A stretch of DNA of 64,000 bases from Sulfitobacter sp. JL08 (GCF_003352045.1 NZ_CP025815.1:3906001-3970000), one strand, 5' to 3'. Positions 11,755-20,715 are shown, counted from the stretch's first letter. Translations and numbers: made by a program. The notes: generated by a model from the sequence alone, not told the origin.

Positions 11755-12696
11755 ATGCCATTGCTGACATACGATATCTGGGCCGATGGACGTGCAGAGC
11801 CCGCCCCCGATCTGGACCCGACAGGGCCGGCCCACTACCGGTGGTTCCATTTCGACCGTGACGATCCGGCTCTGGATCCCTGGTGCGACAGCCATCTGCC
11901 CGAAATCGTCGCACAATCATTGTTGCAAAGCGAAACCCGCCCGCGCTGCGATGTGTTTCAGGACGGGCTGATCATCAACCTGCGCAGCGTGAACCTGAAC
12001 ACGGACGGACCCGTTGATCTGATGGTGTCCCTGCGCATGTGGGTGGCCGAAAAAACGATCGTGACCGTCAGGTTGCGCAAGGTTTTCGCGCTGGACGGGA
12101 TCAAGGACAGTTGCGCCCGGAATGACGCTCCGCCAACGGTCGGGCAGTTTCTGGGTCAGGTGGTGCAGGGCTTGTCGGAACGCACGCATGACGTTGTGCT
12201 TGATCTGACCGAACAGGTCGAAACCCTCGAGGACGCCTTTGAAAACGACGCCGCACCAGAAGCGTCACACCTTCCGGTACCACGCAAGACGATCATAGGG
12301 CTGCGGCGCTACCTTGTGCCCCAAAGCGCCGCGCTGACAGCATTGCTGAACCTTGAAAGCCCCATGTTGAACCGGCTGGATAGGTTGCATCTGCGCGAAG
12401 CCGTCAATCAAGCTCTGGTGTCAAGCGAGGCACTCGAGTCTCTGGCGGCACGACTCTCGGCCCTGCAGGATCACATCGACGCGTATATCGCCCGCCAACA
12501 CAGCCGAAACGGGTACGCGCTGTCGCTGATCGCCGCGATATTTCTGCCGCTGGGGTTCATTACCGGCCTGTTCGGCGTCAACCTTGCTGGTATGCCCGGC
12601 GTCGGCTGGCCGGGCGCATTTGCCGCGCTCTGCGTCGGCATCTTTGTGATTGCCGGTCTCAGCTTTGCAATCCTGAAATGGTCAAAGCTTCTTTAG
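11755..12696 (+). CDS. CorA-family divalent metal transporter, ZntB-like
   Basis: A 313-residue inner-membrane protein of the 2-TM-GxN family. The long N-terminal cytoplasmic domain ends in two C-terminal transmembrane helices (about 258-278 and 285-308). The pore signature is GVN (TGLFGVNLAGMPG) rather than the GMN of CorA, with the LAGMPG continuation typical of ZntB zinc transporters. The ion is therefore more likely Zn2+ than Mg2+, by family inference. It starts 40 bases after the dienoyl-CoA reductase gene and may be co-transcribed. Confidence 0.88.
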   Translation: MPLLTYDIWADGRAEPAPDLDPTGPAHYRWFHFDRDDPALDPWCDSHLPEIVAQSLLQSETRPRCDVFQDGLIINLRSVNLNTDGPVDLMVSLRMWVAEKTIVTVRLRKVFALDGIKDSCARNDAPPTVGQFLGQVVQGLSERTHDVVLDLTEQVETLEDAFENDAAPEASHLPVPRKTIIGLRRYLVPQSAALTALLNLESPMLNRLDRLHLREAVNQALVSSEALESLAARLSALQDHIDAYIARQHSRNGYALSLIAAIFLPLGFITGLFGVNLAGMPGVGWPGAFAALCVGIFVIAGLSFAILKWSKLL

Positions 12697-12790
12697 GCTC
12701 GGGAACTACAAACGGGTTCCAGCTTCAACGCTGGCTTCTGGCAGGACCGGCGGTTCGACAAAATCTGGCTGATGTCGGAAGTGCGGACTA

Positions 12791-12828
12791 AGCAGACGCT
12801 AATCTCTTTGAGTTCAACGTCTGCTTTG
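12791..12828. terminator. Possible hairpin terminator between convergent genes
   Basis: AGCAGACG (12791-12798) and CGTCTGCT (12818-12825) form a perfect 8-bp stem with a 19-base loop, followed by only TTGG. It lies between the convergent ZntB-like gene and the secreted-protein gene. The long loop and weak T-tract make this uncertain. Confidence 0.35.
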
Positions 12829-12857
12829 GCTCAGAGCAAACCAACGGAAGTTGAAGT

Positions 12858-13274
12858 TCAAAGCCCCGTCGAAGGTTCGGTGCTGAGCAGTTCGAATGTC
12901 ATCTTTCCATTGGCGTCAAACTTTTGAACGACATCTCCATTCCGAACAGCGGTCAGACAACGAAAGCGACCGTTGTCAGCGGCCATCGACACGCAGACCT
13001 TGTTTGTGTCGGTGATGGCATAGCTGCCGGAGCCTTCCCACCCGCCGTTGGTCAACACTCCGCTCACGACATTGCTTGGGTCGTAATAGAAGCGGAACAT
13101 CTTGTCTCCGGATTTCGCCGTCACCGCGTGTCCGATCAAAAGCTCTGCAATCTGATCCGACGAAAGCTGGTTGCCTCCGTTCTTCAAGGCTGTCTGCAAT
13201 TCGGTATCCGCAAAAACCGCGCTGCCTACCAATGCTGTTGCAGCTACAAATATCAATGTCTTCAAGTGCTTCAT
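12858..13274 (-). CDS. Secreted protein of unknown function
   Basis: A 138-residue protein with a clear Sec signal peptide (MKHLKTLIFVAATALVGSAVFA, cleavage near residue 22). The mature part has two cysteines (KVCVSM and FRCLTAV) that could pair in the periplasm, and a beta-rich pattern with FYYDPSNVVSG and GGWEGSGSYAI. I do not recognise the family with confidence; small DUF995-like secreted proteins are one possibility. It is transcribed divergently from a ToxR-type membrane regulator starting 172 bases away, which may control it. Confidence 0.65.
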   Translation of the reverse strand: MKHLKTLIFVAATALVGSAVFADTELQTALKNGGNQLSSDQIAELLIGHAVTAKSGDKMFRFYYDPSNVVSGVLTNGGWEGSGSYAITDTNKVCVSMAADNGRFRCLTAVRNGDVVQKFDANGKMTFELLSTEPSTGL

Positions 13275-13446
13275 GTCTAGATTTCCTTTGATCTGTAAGG
13301 TTCGGTGCGGTCAGGCAACTGACCGCCAACAACAGTTGTACGCCACGGAACCCAAGCGCTTGATCGCAAGCTGACAATTTCTGATATCGAGATGACATTC
13401 GCCAAACAGCGTTGAAACGATAGTTGTGTTGGTCTTAGACTTCAGC

Positions 13447-15084
13447 ATGTACGAATTCAGGGAATTCACGCTTGATCCTGCCATCGGTCTGACCCGCAAC
13501 GGTGCGCCGGTCGCGCTGGAGCCTCAGGCCCTACAACTGCTCGAATATCTCGTTCTCAATCGGCACAGGGTTGTCAGCAAGCAAGATATCGTGGACGAGA
13601 TCTGGGGCGGCAATGCGATCACTGACGCGGCCTTGAATACGCGGATCAGGTCCGTGCGCAGGGCTCTCGGGGACTCGGCAGCAGCCGCCAGCTTCATCAA
13701 GACCTTTCCCAAGCGCGGTTTTCAGTTCGTAGCCCCGGTCAAGGATGCGGGGACAAAGGCCGGGCGGCCCCGAAGGGCGTTGGAGCGTTGGCCGTTGGTC
13801 GCAGGCGCCGCCGCAACCGTGACACTTTTAGCGCTCTTAGTGTTCGCCTTCGGCAACCGAGCCTCTGAGCTTGAAACAGAAAAACCCTCACTTGCGGTCG
13901 TGCAGTTTGATAACCTCGGCGACGAGCACACGTTGCGCTATTTTGTAGACGGGATGACGGACGACCTTATCGCCCATTTGTCCCGCAATCGAGAGCTGTT
14001 CGTGGTGTCCAGCGCGACAATGTTTTCCTATGCGGACGAACAGGCGACCCCGATCGAGATTGCCCGTGATTTGGGCGTCAGCTATGTCGTCAGGGGGAGT
14101 GTCCGCCGGTCTGGCGATCAGGTACGCGTCAGTGGCGAACTCATCGACGTTCAGGAGGGGGAAACCATCTGGGCCGAAGTCTTTGATCGCAGTCTTACGG
14201 ATGTCTTTGGTGTTCAGGACGAAATCAGCCAGGCCATCGCAGGTCAATTGCTGCCTGAAATTTACCAATCGGATATAGCGCGGATACGCGAAAAACCGAC
14301 GGAAGATTTCGATGCCTGGGACTTTTATCTGCGCGGACGCGCACTACAGACTGTGTTTTCCAAAGACGCGCAGTATGAAGCCTTGGGATTTGCCCAGGAC
14401 GCGATCAGTCGTGATCCGCAGTTCGCAGCGGCCTACAGTCTGAAAGCCCGTGCGCTTGGGACGATCTTCTTCTTTCAATGGAGCGATACTCCGCAAGATA
14501 CGCTGGTTTCGGCAACAGAGGCTGCCACGCGGGCCATCGAACTGGATAATGATGATGCGCAAGCGCATGCTGCTCTTGGCTATATCCATCGGTTTACCGG
14601 TAAAGCCGATCTTGCCATTGCCAATCTTGAGCGTGCAGTGGTGCTGAACCCAAATGACGCGCGTATTCGGCTGGAATTGGGGCATACCTACGACTGGTTC
14701 CGCATGCAGGAGCGTGCGTTGCCTCAGATAAACATGGCGATCAAACTCAGCCCGCGGGACCCATTGTTGCAAAACATGTACTTTTACAAGGGTCATATCC
14801 TTTTCCACCTCGGGCGGTACGAGGACGCATTGGGTGCGGCACGTGAACTCGGCGCGTTGGCTACGAGCAATGCTTGGCGCGTCTTTTACCATCTGCTGCG
14901 TGCGGCCAACCTTACCGAACTGGACCGGCACAAAGAGGCGCAGGACGCCATCAAGGACGCCCTTTTCATTAATCCGAACCTGTCTGTTTCGGCCATGCAA
15001 CGGCAGTTTGCCGGATCAAAAAACGACCCGGAAAACAGGAGGATTTGGTTGTCCTCCCTGAAAAACGCTGGCTTGCCTGAGTAA
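13447..15084 (+). CDS. ToxR/CadC-type winged-helix regulator with TPR sensor region
   Basis: A 545-residue membrane-bound transcription regulator. ATG 13447 is used; GTG 13426 is in frame but neither has a strong ribosome-binding site. Residues 1-100 are an OmpR/PhoB-type winged helix (LEPQALQLLEYLVLNR, then IRSVRRALGD and TFPKRGFQFVAPV). One transmembrane helix follows at about 118-140. The next ~130 residues (SLAVVQFDNLGD to WAEVFDRSL) resemble the TolB-N/FlgO-like module found in adenylate-cyclase and ToxR-like regulators. The remainder is TPR repeats (ALGYIHRFTGKADLAIANLERAV). The signal sensed is unknown. It is divergent from the secreted-protein gene. Confidence 0.85.
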   Translation: MYEFREFTLDPAIGLTRNGAPVALEPQALQLLEYLVLNRHRVVSKQDIVDEIWGGNAITDAALNTRIRSVRRALGDSAAAASFIKTFPKRGFQFVAPVKDAGTKAGRPRRALERWPLVAGAAATVTLLALLVFAFGNRASELETEKPSLAVVQFDNLGDEHTLRYFVDGMTDDLIAHLSRNRELFVVSSATMFSYADEQATPIEIARDLGVSYVVRGSVRRSGDQVRVSGELIDVQEGETIWAEVFDRSLTDVFGVQDEISQAIAGQLLPEIYQSDIARIREKPTEDFDAWDFYLRGRALQTVFSKDAQYEALGFAQDAISRDPQFAAAYSLKARALGTIFFFQWSDTPQDTLVSATEAATRAIELDNDDAQAHAALGYIHRFTGKADLAIANLERAVVLNPNDARIRLELGHTYDWFRMQERALPQINMAIKLSPRDPLLQNMYFYKGHILFHLGRYEDALGAARELGALATSNAWRVFYHLLRAANLTELDRHKEAQDAIKDALFINPNLSVSAMQRQFAGSKNDPENRRIWLSSLKNAGLPE

Positions 15085-15244
15085 GAACCTGTTTCGGCGG
15101 AATGACCGCCTTGGCGCAAACAGTGAACATTCGCGATAGATTGGCGAAGGACCGTGTTGCGGGACGAAGGCGTCGCACATTACGCGATTTGATTGGTTCA
15201 TGATACGATTGTACGAACGCAACTTGTCTGAGGAGAGTATCGCA

Positions 15245-15949
15245 ATGGGCGGGAAGGTCTGTGCAATCATTGGTTTTGGTCCGGGCTTGGGAACTGCCTA
15301 TGCTGAGATTTTCAAAGACGCTGGATACGATCTCGGGCTGCTAAGCAGATCGGAGGCGGATCTCGGCAGTGACGAAGCTACAAACACGTCAATTCGAACC
15401 TACAAGTGCGATGCAGGAGAACCTGGCAGCATAAAGGACGCTCTTGCCTCTGTCCAAAACGAGTTAGGTCCGATTGACGTCGTAATCTACAACGCCGACC
15501 TCGCTCAATTCGGGTCTCTCGACGATGTTTCCGAACTCCAGTTTGAACAGAGTTGGCGGGTTGGAGCGCTGGGTCTATTTGCCACCGCCAAGTTTTTAGG
15601 GCCTCAGATGTCTAAACGCGGTTCAGGCGTGATTATCGTATCTGGTGCCACGGCCGCGCTTCGAGGGAATATCTGGACGACAGCTTTCGCTCCCTCCAAG
15701 TCTGCCCAACGTACATTGGCGAACTCGCTCGCGAAGCAGCTCGGTCCGAAAGGAGTGCACGTTGTTTATCTGGTCATTGATGGTGTGATCGATACAGAAG
15801 ACACCCGAACAAACTTCGCACCCGAAGAACCCGACGAGTTTTTCATCAAACCCACTCGGATTGCTGAAACGGCACTTATGCTCGCTCGGCAAGACAAATC
15901 GGCTTGGACATTCGAACTCGACATCCGTCCGTTCGGAGAGAAGTGGTAA
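15245..15949 (+). CDS. Short-chain dehydrogenase/reductase-like protein lacking the catalytic tyrosine
   Basis: A 234-residue Rossmann-fold SDR. ATG 15245 follows GAGGAGAG. The dinucleotide loop is IIGFGPGLGTAYA (8-20), an altered glycine motif. The usual NNAG is YNAD (82-85). Ser133 is kept, but the YxxxK catalytic pair is Phe148-x3-Lys152 (FAPSK), so normal tyrosine-based hydride chemistry is not expected. This matches a described atypical classical-SDR subgroup (cd05373, SDR_c10, as I recall it) that has Phe in place of the Tyr. The substrate is unknown. Codon use is less G+C-rich than the core genes, and it stands alone between non-coding gaps. Confidence 0.85.
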   Translation: MGGKVCAIIGFGPGLGTAYAEIFKDAGYDLGLLSRSEADLGSDEATNTSIRTYKCDAGEPGSIKDALASVQNELGPIDVVIYNADLAQFGSLDDVSELQFEQSWRVGALGLFATAKFLGPQMSKRGSGVIIVSGATAALRGNIWTTAFAPSKSAQRTLANSLAKQLGPKGVHVVYLVIDGVIDTEDTRTNFAPEEPDEFFIKPTRIAETALMLARQDKSAWTFELDIRPFGEKW

Positions 15950-16168
15950 ACTGTCGGCCGAGCCAACAGCGGCTATGTGAGGTGCACCGGCCAATATTTG
16001 CAACTGGTGCTCTATGGCGAGATTATTAACCGTGTTCGGAGAAAACAGAGTTTTTCAACACAATCAGCCCGAAGCCGAAGGTGGCGCATAGTTCACTCGA
16101 AACATCGGGCTAGGCAGACTGAGCCCGAAGTTTGTGATATCGTTGGTAAGTCAACGAGGAGTATTTTC

Positions 16169-17803
16169 ATGTCAGATTATTTCAATTTGGGCAGCTACAG
16201 TCGCCCAGTCAGTGATGTTCCTGATGCACAAATGTGGTTTGATCGCGGCCTTGTCTGGCTGTTCGCTTACAATCATGAAGAAGCCATTGTCTGTTTCGAA
16301 AAGGCGCTTAAGGCCGATCCTGTCTGCGCTTTAGCTCAATGGGGGATCGCCTATGCCATCGGCCCGAATTACAACAAGCCGTGGGAGTTTTTTACGCCGG
16401 AGGAGAAATCACCAGCGCTTGAACGCGCGCACACAGCGCTTAAGGCGGGCCTCGCTCTCGACAATGCCAAGCCGGTGGAACGCGCTCTGATCCAAGCACT
16501 TGCATCGCGCTACCCGACCGATCCGAAAATTGAAGATTACCAGCCTTTCAATGACGGTTTCGCAGCCGCCATGAAGCCGGTTTACGAGGCTCATTCCGAC
16601 GATCTGGATATCGTCTTTGCTTATGCTGAAGCCATGATGAACCGGACTCCTTGGCAGCTATGGGATTTTCATAATGGCGTTCCCAACCCCGATGCTTCAA
16701 CACCTGAGGCGATGGCCGTGCTTGAGCGTGCTTTCGATCAGACTTCCGGGGCTTGGGACCATCCAGGCTTGTTGCACATGTACATTCACCTGATGGAGAT
16801 GTCACCGTTTCCGGAACGTGCCCTACGCCATGGCGACCGCTTGAAAGACCTGGTTCCTGATGCCGGCCATCTGGTACACATGGGAACGCACATAGATGTA
16901 TTGTGTGGTGAATATCAGAACGTCCTCTACAGAAATCTTGCTGCCGCTAAAGTAGATGAGAAATTCAAGGCCTACGCTGGACCGGCAAACTTCTACGCGC
17001 TCTACCGTATTCACAATCTGCACTTTGCTTTCTATGGAGCAATGTTTCTTGGTCAAAAGGAAGCTGCAATCAATGCAGCCGTACGCCTGCGTGAAGAAGT
17101 TCCCGACGAGGTTGTGCGCTCTTACCCAGATATATTCGAAACTTTCGTCGCCGCTGCACCGCACGTCTACATTCGCTTCGGTATGTGGTCCGAGATACTT
17201 GATCTCGCGCAACCTGAAGACAAGGAACTTTATGTCACCACTGACGCCCTGATCTATTATGCCAAGGCGGTAGCGTTTGCTAATCTGGGTCGACAGGAAG
17301 AAGCCATAGCAGCAATGGCTGATTTCACCTCGGCCTATGCGAAGGTTCCTGAAAGCCGGATGTTGTTCAACAACAAGGCGCGCGATGTGCTTGGCTTGGC
17401 CGAAGAGATGATGAAAGGCGAGATCGACTTTAAAGCAGGCCGTCGTGAGGAAGGCCTGAACCATCTGCGCAAGGCGGTCGATCTGGACGACAACTTGGAA
17501 TACGAAGAACCCTGGTCTTGGCCGCAGCCCACGCGTCACGCTTTGGGTGCACTGCTCATGGAGGCTGGCGAATATGACGAGGCCGAAGCGGCATATCGTG
17601 CTGATTTGGGTCTAGATGGCAAACTACCGCGTCCAAGCCAGCACCCGCGTAATGTCTGGGCGCTGCACGGCTTGCACGAGTGTCTGACAAGGCGAGGCGA
17701 GAGCGTGGAACTGCCTCATGTGAAGCTATTGCTTGATCAGGCTATTGCGCGGGCTGATATCCCGATCCGTGCAAGTTGCTTGTGCCGCGCGGCTGCAGCC
17801 TGA
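16169..17803 (+). CDS. Tetratricopeptide-repeat protein
   Basis: A 544-residue cytoplasmic protein with no signal peptide. ATG 16169 follows GAGGAG, while the frame is open further upstream. The N-terminal ~60 residues carry a TPR-like unit (WFDRGLVWLFAYNHEEAIVCFEKALKAD is one stretch, residues about 22-50). Further helical pairs occur in the middle and near the C-terminus (EAGEYDEAEAAYRADLG). Conserved-looking segments with HMYIHLMEM and GHLVHMGTHID give it a distinctive histidine-rich core, as seen in a family of Roseobacter TPR proteins of unknown role. It has no operon partner and lower G+C than the core. Confidence 0.8.
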   Translation: MSDYFNLGSYSRPVSDVPDAQMWFDRGLVWLFAYNHEEAIVCFEKALKADPVCALAQWGIAYAIGPNYNKPWEFFTPEEKSPALERAHTALKAGLALDNAKPVERALIQALASRYPTDPKIEDYQPFNDGFAAAMKPVYEAHSDDLDIVFAYAEAMMNRTPWQLWDFHNGVPNPDASTPEAMAVLERAFDQTSGAWDHPGLLHMYIHLMEMSPFPERALRHGDRLKDLVPDAGHLVHMGTHIDVLCGEYQNVLYRNLAAAKVDEKFKAYAGPANFYALYRIHNLHFAFYGAMFLGQKEAAINAAVRLREEVPDEVVRSYPDIFETFVAAAPHVYIRFGMWSEILDLAQPEDKELYVTTDALIYYAKAVAFANLGRQEEAIAAMADFTSAYAKVPESRMLFNNKARDVLGLAEEMMKGEIDFKAGRREEGLNHLRKAVDLDDNLEYEEPWSWPQPTRHALGALLMEAGEYDEAEAAYRADLGLDGKLPRPSQHPRNVWALHGLHECLTRRGESVELPHVKLLLDQAIARADIPIRASCLCRAAAA

Positions 17804-17958
17804 ATACCAAGAATCATCCAGTGCGCTGCCTTTGTTAACGGTGCATGCCGCTGATATTACAGACAAAACAGGGGATGCATCAGCGTTGCGCCTGCATTCC
17901 AACTTGATTGTTCCTTTTTGGGTGCACGATCAACCTAAAACACCGCTCTGCGGCTCGG

Positions 17959-18081
17959 TCATAGCGTCAGTTTTGGCAACAGTCCGGTGTCGATGTAGTC
18001 TGCCAATAAAGCTCCTGCCCGCTTATAGGCCCAAGGTCCAAGGCCGTGGCAAGTTTGTTCAATTTCAGGAGGCTTGATCAA
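17959..18081 (-). CDS. Possible small protein coupled to the tautomerase gene
   Basis: A 40-residue open frame starting at TTG 18081, which overlaps the tautomerase stop as TTGA. It reads through IKPPEIEQTCHGLGPWAYKR to a TGA at 17959-17961. GGAG lies about 11 bases upstream inside the tautomerase gene. The sequence looks protein-like (balanced composition, a GPWAYKRAGALLADYID helix-like stretch). It could also be the tail of a once longer protein separated by a frameshift. No family is recognised. Confidence 0.3.
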   Translation of the reverse strand: MIKPPEIEQTCHGLGPWAYKRAGALLADYIDTGLLPKLTL

Positions 18082-18296
18082 TCGCGTGCGCGCATCTCCA
18101 AAGCATCTTCGGTTGTCAGGATATTTCCGGCGTAACCCCACGAACCGCTGCTCACTTCATGTACGCGGACGGATGTCCCAGCCCTGATGGTCTGACCTGC
18201 GACCTCACCAAATGCGACTGTCACCTTTCGGATGATCTCGGCTTTCTCCTCCGCAGAGAATACACCTTCTAGAACTTGGATATCGATGGATGGCAT
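18078..18296 (-). CDS. 4-oxalocrotonate tautomerase family protein
   Basis: A 72-residue tautomerase. There are two adjacent ATGs; the second (18296) is chosen because removal of Met then exposes the catalytic amino-terminal proline (MPSIDIQVLEG). The EEKAEIIRKVTVAF helix and the VRVHEV strand follow the 4-OT fold. The substrate cannot be given; family members act on 2-hydroxymuconate-like or other keto-enol compounds. It is divergent from the thioesterase gene at 18420, with about 120 bases between them. Confidence 0.82.
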   Translation of the reverse strand: MPSIDIQVLEGVFSAEEKAEIIRKVTVAFGEVAGQTIRAGTSVRVHEVSSGSWGYAGNILTTEDALEMRARD

Positions 18297-18419
18297 CACC
18301 CGCTCCTTTGTCTGTGGCCTCGCAGAAGATCAATCATTTGAACGATCGTCTGGCCCGCAACATGACATATGATGCTTCTCCGTGTAAAATTGCATATTAA
18401 AAATGAAAGGTGTCCGAGA

Positions 18420-18845
18420 ATGACTGCCATGATTTCCTTCCGCTCTGTCGTTGACCCCGCAGATTGTGATTTTCTGGGCCACATGAATGTTTCGAGATAC
18501 TTTGCCGCCTGTTCAGACGGTGTTTTCGCCATCCAATCAGAGATGGGGTTGACAGCCCGTGACATGCGCTCGGGGCGCAGGCTGTCATTTGCAGTCGTAC
18601 ATGCCGAAAGCGATTTTCGATCCGAACTGTCTGCAGGTGATGCAATACGGCTGGAGACATCGATCATTGAGATGGGTGTCAAATCCATCACATTCCGGCA
18701 TCGTCTTGTAAGGTCTGAAGACGATGCAACGGCGTTTGAAACAGTATTCAAATGTGTGATGTTGAGTCTGGAAACACGCAGGGCAGCGGACATTCCGGAT
18801 GAGGTCCGACAGAGGGCGAGTGCCTGGCAGGAAGACGCCACCTAG
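18420..18845 (+). CDS. Acyl-CoA thioesterase, hotdog fold (4HBT type)
   Basis: A 141-residue hotdog-fold protein that would hydrolyse acyl-CoA. ATG 18420 follows AAAGGTG; an ATG at 18369 is in frame but lacks a site. The active-site motif is DCDFLGHMN (15-23) with Asp17, Gly20, His21 and Asn23, the 4-hydroxybenzoyl-CoA thioesterase/YbgC arrangement. The rest (SFAVVHAESDFRSELSAGD and an ETSIIEMGVKSITFRHRL strand pair) completes the fold. The acyl group is unknown. The gene lies 102 bases before the methyltransferase gene on the same strand. Confidence 0.85.
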   Translation: MTAMISFRSVVDPADCDFLGHMNVSRYFAACSDGVFAIQSEMGLTARDMRSGRRLSFAVVHAESDFRSELSAGDAIRLETSIIEMGVKSITFRHRLVRSEDDATAFETVFKCVMLSLETRRAADIPDEVRQRASAWQEDAT

Positions 18846-18947
18846 TCGACCTGGGACATAGTGTTAACTCCACCGGATGGCAGACTGGATGGCTGCACAA
18901 AGACAACGCGAAGAAAATTTGAAAGGTCAGCGCTGAGGGAGAAGAAC

Positions 18948-19748
18948 ATGACAAACACGGAATGGCAACTCAGCGGCAATATGGCCGAACGATACGAAGA
19001 ATACCTCGTACCCGTCATTTTTATGCCTTGGGCCAATCACCTGATTGCGCGCGCGGGCCTTGTTCCCGGCGATAGTCTTCTCGATCTGGCTTGCGGAACA
19101 GGCATTGTCGCACGACTTGCAGCACAGTCAGGTGTCATGGCGACAGGCGGTGACATCAATCCCGCCATGTTGGCAGTTGCAAAAGAACGCGCCGCAGGGT
19201 TGGACGCAAGTTTCCATTCGGCAGATGCGCAGGACCTGCCATTCGAAGATGAAATTTTTGATGCCGTCATATGCCAGCAAGGCCTTCAATTCTTTCCAGA
19301 CAAGCCTGCCGCAATGTCTGAGTGTTTACGCGTCATAAAACCAGGTGGCCAGGCCGTGTTTTGCACGGCGCGTGGGTTGGAGGAAAATCCTCTAATGCGC
19401 GCACAGGTTACCGCCTTTGGCAGGCATTTTGGCGAAGAGACAACAGGAGCGATCCGTGCCGTTTGTGGCTTTCCTGATCCCGATGAGATGCGGTCTGTAT
19501 TCGAAGGCGCAGGTTTCGGGCAGGTCGCAGTTGAGAAAGTTGTTCTTGATCTTGAAGCTGAAGATGGGCCCGCATTTGTGAATGGATTGATGATGGCAAC
19601 TCCAGTTGCCGACCGCATAGCGGCAATGACCCCCACTGACCGTACGGCACTGCAAAACGATATCCTAAAGGGGTTCGGAACCTATTATGATTTCGCGCTG
19701 CGTTTCCCCCATAGCGCCAACATCGTTGTAGCATCGCGGTCTGTGTAA
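18948..19748 (+). CDS. Class I SAM-dependent methyltransferase
   Basis: A 266-residue methyltransferase of the UbiE/Methyltransf_11 group. ATG 18948 follows GAGGGAGAAG. SAM motif I is LDLACGTG (45-52). GGDINPAMLAVAKERA carries the ribose-binding acidic residue, and DAVICQQGLQFFPD is motif II. The C-terminal ~110 residues (from about 155) are variable and hold a GFPDPDEMRSVFEGAGF stretch seen in small-molecule methyltransferases. Substrate unknown. It lies just after the thioesterase gene and could share its transcript. Confidence 0.87.
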   Translation: MTNTEWQLSGNMAERYEEYLVPVIFMPWANHLIARAGLVPGDSLLDLACGTGIVARLAAQSGVMATGGDINPAMLAVAKERAAGLDASFHSADAQDLPFEDEIFDAVICQQGLQFFPDKPAAMSECLRVIKPGGQAVFCTARGLEENPLMRAQVTAFGRHFGEETTGAIRAVCGFPDPDEMRSVFEGAGFGQVAVEKVVLDLEAEDGPAFVNGLMMATPVADRIAAMTPTDRTALQNDILKGFGTYYDFALRFPHSANIVVASRSV

Positions 19749-20236
19749 ACTCTGAGGAGACACCATTCAGGGAAGCACCTTTAACGAACGGTTGGTTTTG
19801 CAGAGGCTTATGGGCCTTTAAAGAATTTTCATGACCTTCGCGCTGAATGGCGGCATTGAGGAACAGTGACTGTTCTCGTTCGCATTTGCAGAAAACCAAC
19901 GAGCTGACCAGACCTGCGCCGCCAATGGCAGTTTTGCGCAACATTCGGTCATCCGTGCGGATTGCAGAATCGGTCACAATCGGCTCTAACCTGTCATACA
20001 ATCGATTTATCTGGATCGCAGCTTTGCCGCGCCAAGCGGCTGTTCACGGCTGAAACTTCGAAACTCGGGGGCTGAATGGCTGCCTAGGCCAAAAGCAGAC
20101 GCTGGCGGCAAATGGGTCTGGTTCAGCTTTGCGGACGAACCCGTCATGCACAATGCGCGGGCAGAAGCTTTGCCTTGGTCGAACATCGCTTTTGTGCGAC
20201 CGTGCTCATGTCGTTGCAAGGAACGGGAGGCCAGAT
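19749..20236. other. Non-coding stretch between methyltransferase and GFA genes
   Basis: About 490 bases without a gene I would support. A minus-strand frame of about 85 residues runs through 19760-20001 but lacks a ribosome-binding site and continues antisense into the methyltransferase gene. The segment GCGGACGAACCCG at 20121 and the preceding AGCAGACG recall intergenic sequence elsewhere in the accessory blocks. I see no clear hairpin or promoter. Confidence 0.4.
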
Positions 20237-20665
20237 ATGATTTACCACGCACAATGCGCCTGCGGGGCGGTAAAGATGGAGGCCGATGGTGAACCACTGG
20301 TTCAGTGCTACTGTCATTGCAACTCATGCCGCAGTCGCACCGGCAGTCCGGTAAGTGCTCCGGTTCTTTGGCCAAGACCGAAAATACGTTTTGTTTCGGG
20401 TGAGGATAAACTGCGGCGCTATTCCAAAAACAACCATCCCGAAGGCGGCGTCCTTACCTGTGGTGTTTGCAATGGTCTGGTCGGAGTGTACCTGGCGGAT
20501 GCAGGCTTGTTCGATATCTTTGCCGGTCTCTTTTCAGATCTGAAATTCACGCCGACTGTGCATCTCAACTACGAAAATGCCGTGCTTCCAATCAAGGATG
20601 GCTTGCCAAAACTGAAAGACATGCCAGCCGATTGGGGTGGCAGCGGTGAATTCATGGTCGAATAG
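20237..20665 (+). CDS. GFA family (glutathione-dependent formaldehyde-activating enzyme / CENP-V fold) protein
   Basis: A 142-residue zinc protein. ATG 20237 follows GGGAGG. The zinc-binding cysteines are visible in family order: CACG near the start, CYCHCNSCR about 20 residues later, and TCGVC about 75 residues on. The fold was named for glutathione-dependent formaldehyde activation in Paracoccus, but most members have no shown activity, so a specific reaction should not be assumed. It stands alone, convergent with the DUF4399 gene. Confidence 0.88.
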   Translation: MIYHAQCACGAVKMEADGEPLVQCYCHCNSCRSRTGSPVSAPVLWPRPKIRFVSGEDKLRRYSKNNHPEGGVLTCGVCNGLVGVYLADAGLFDIFAGLFSDLKFTPTVHLNYENAVLPIKDGLPKLKDMPADWGGSGEFMVE

Positions 20666-20715
20666 TCAAAGACGCAATCGGTTCCAGTTATCGCGACAGC
20701 CCTGATATTTTCAAC

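Noticed and set aside
18369-18419. Upstream in-frame ATG extension of the thioesterase
   Set aside because: The extra 17 residues are not family-like, and AAAGGTG lies just before ATG 18420.
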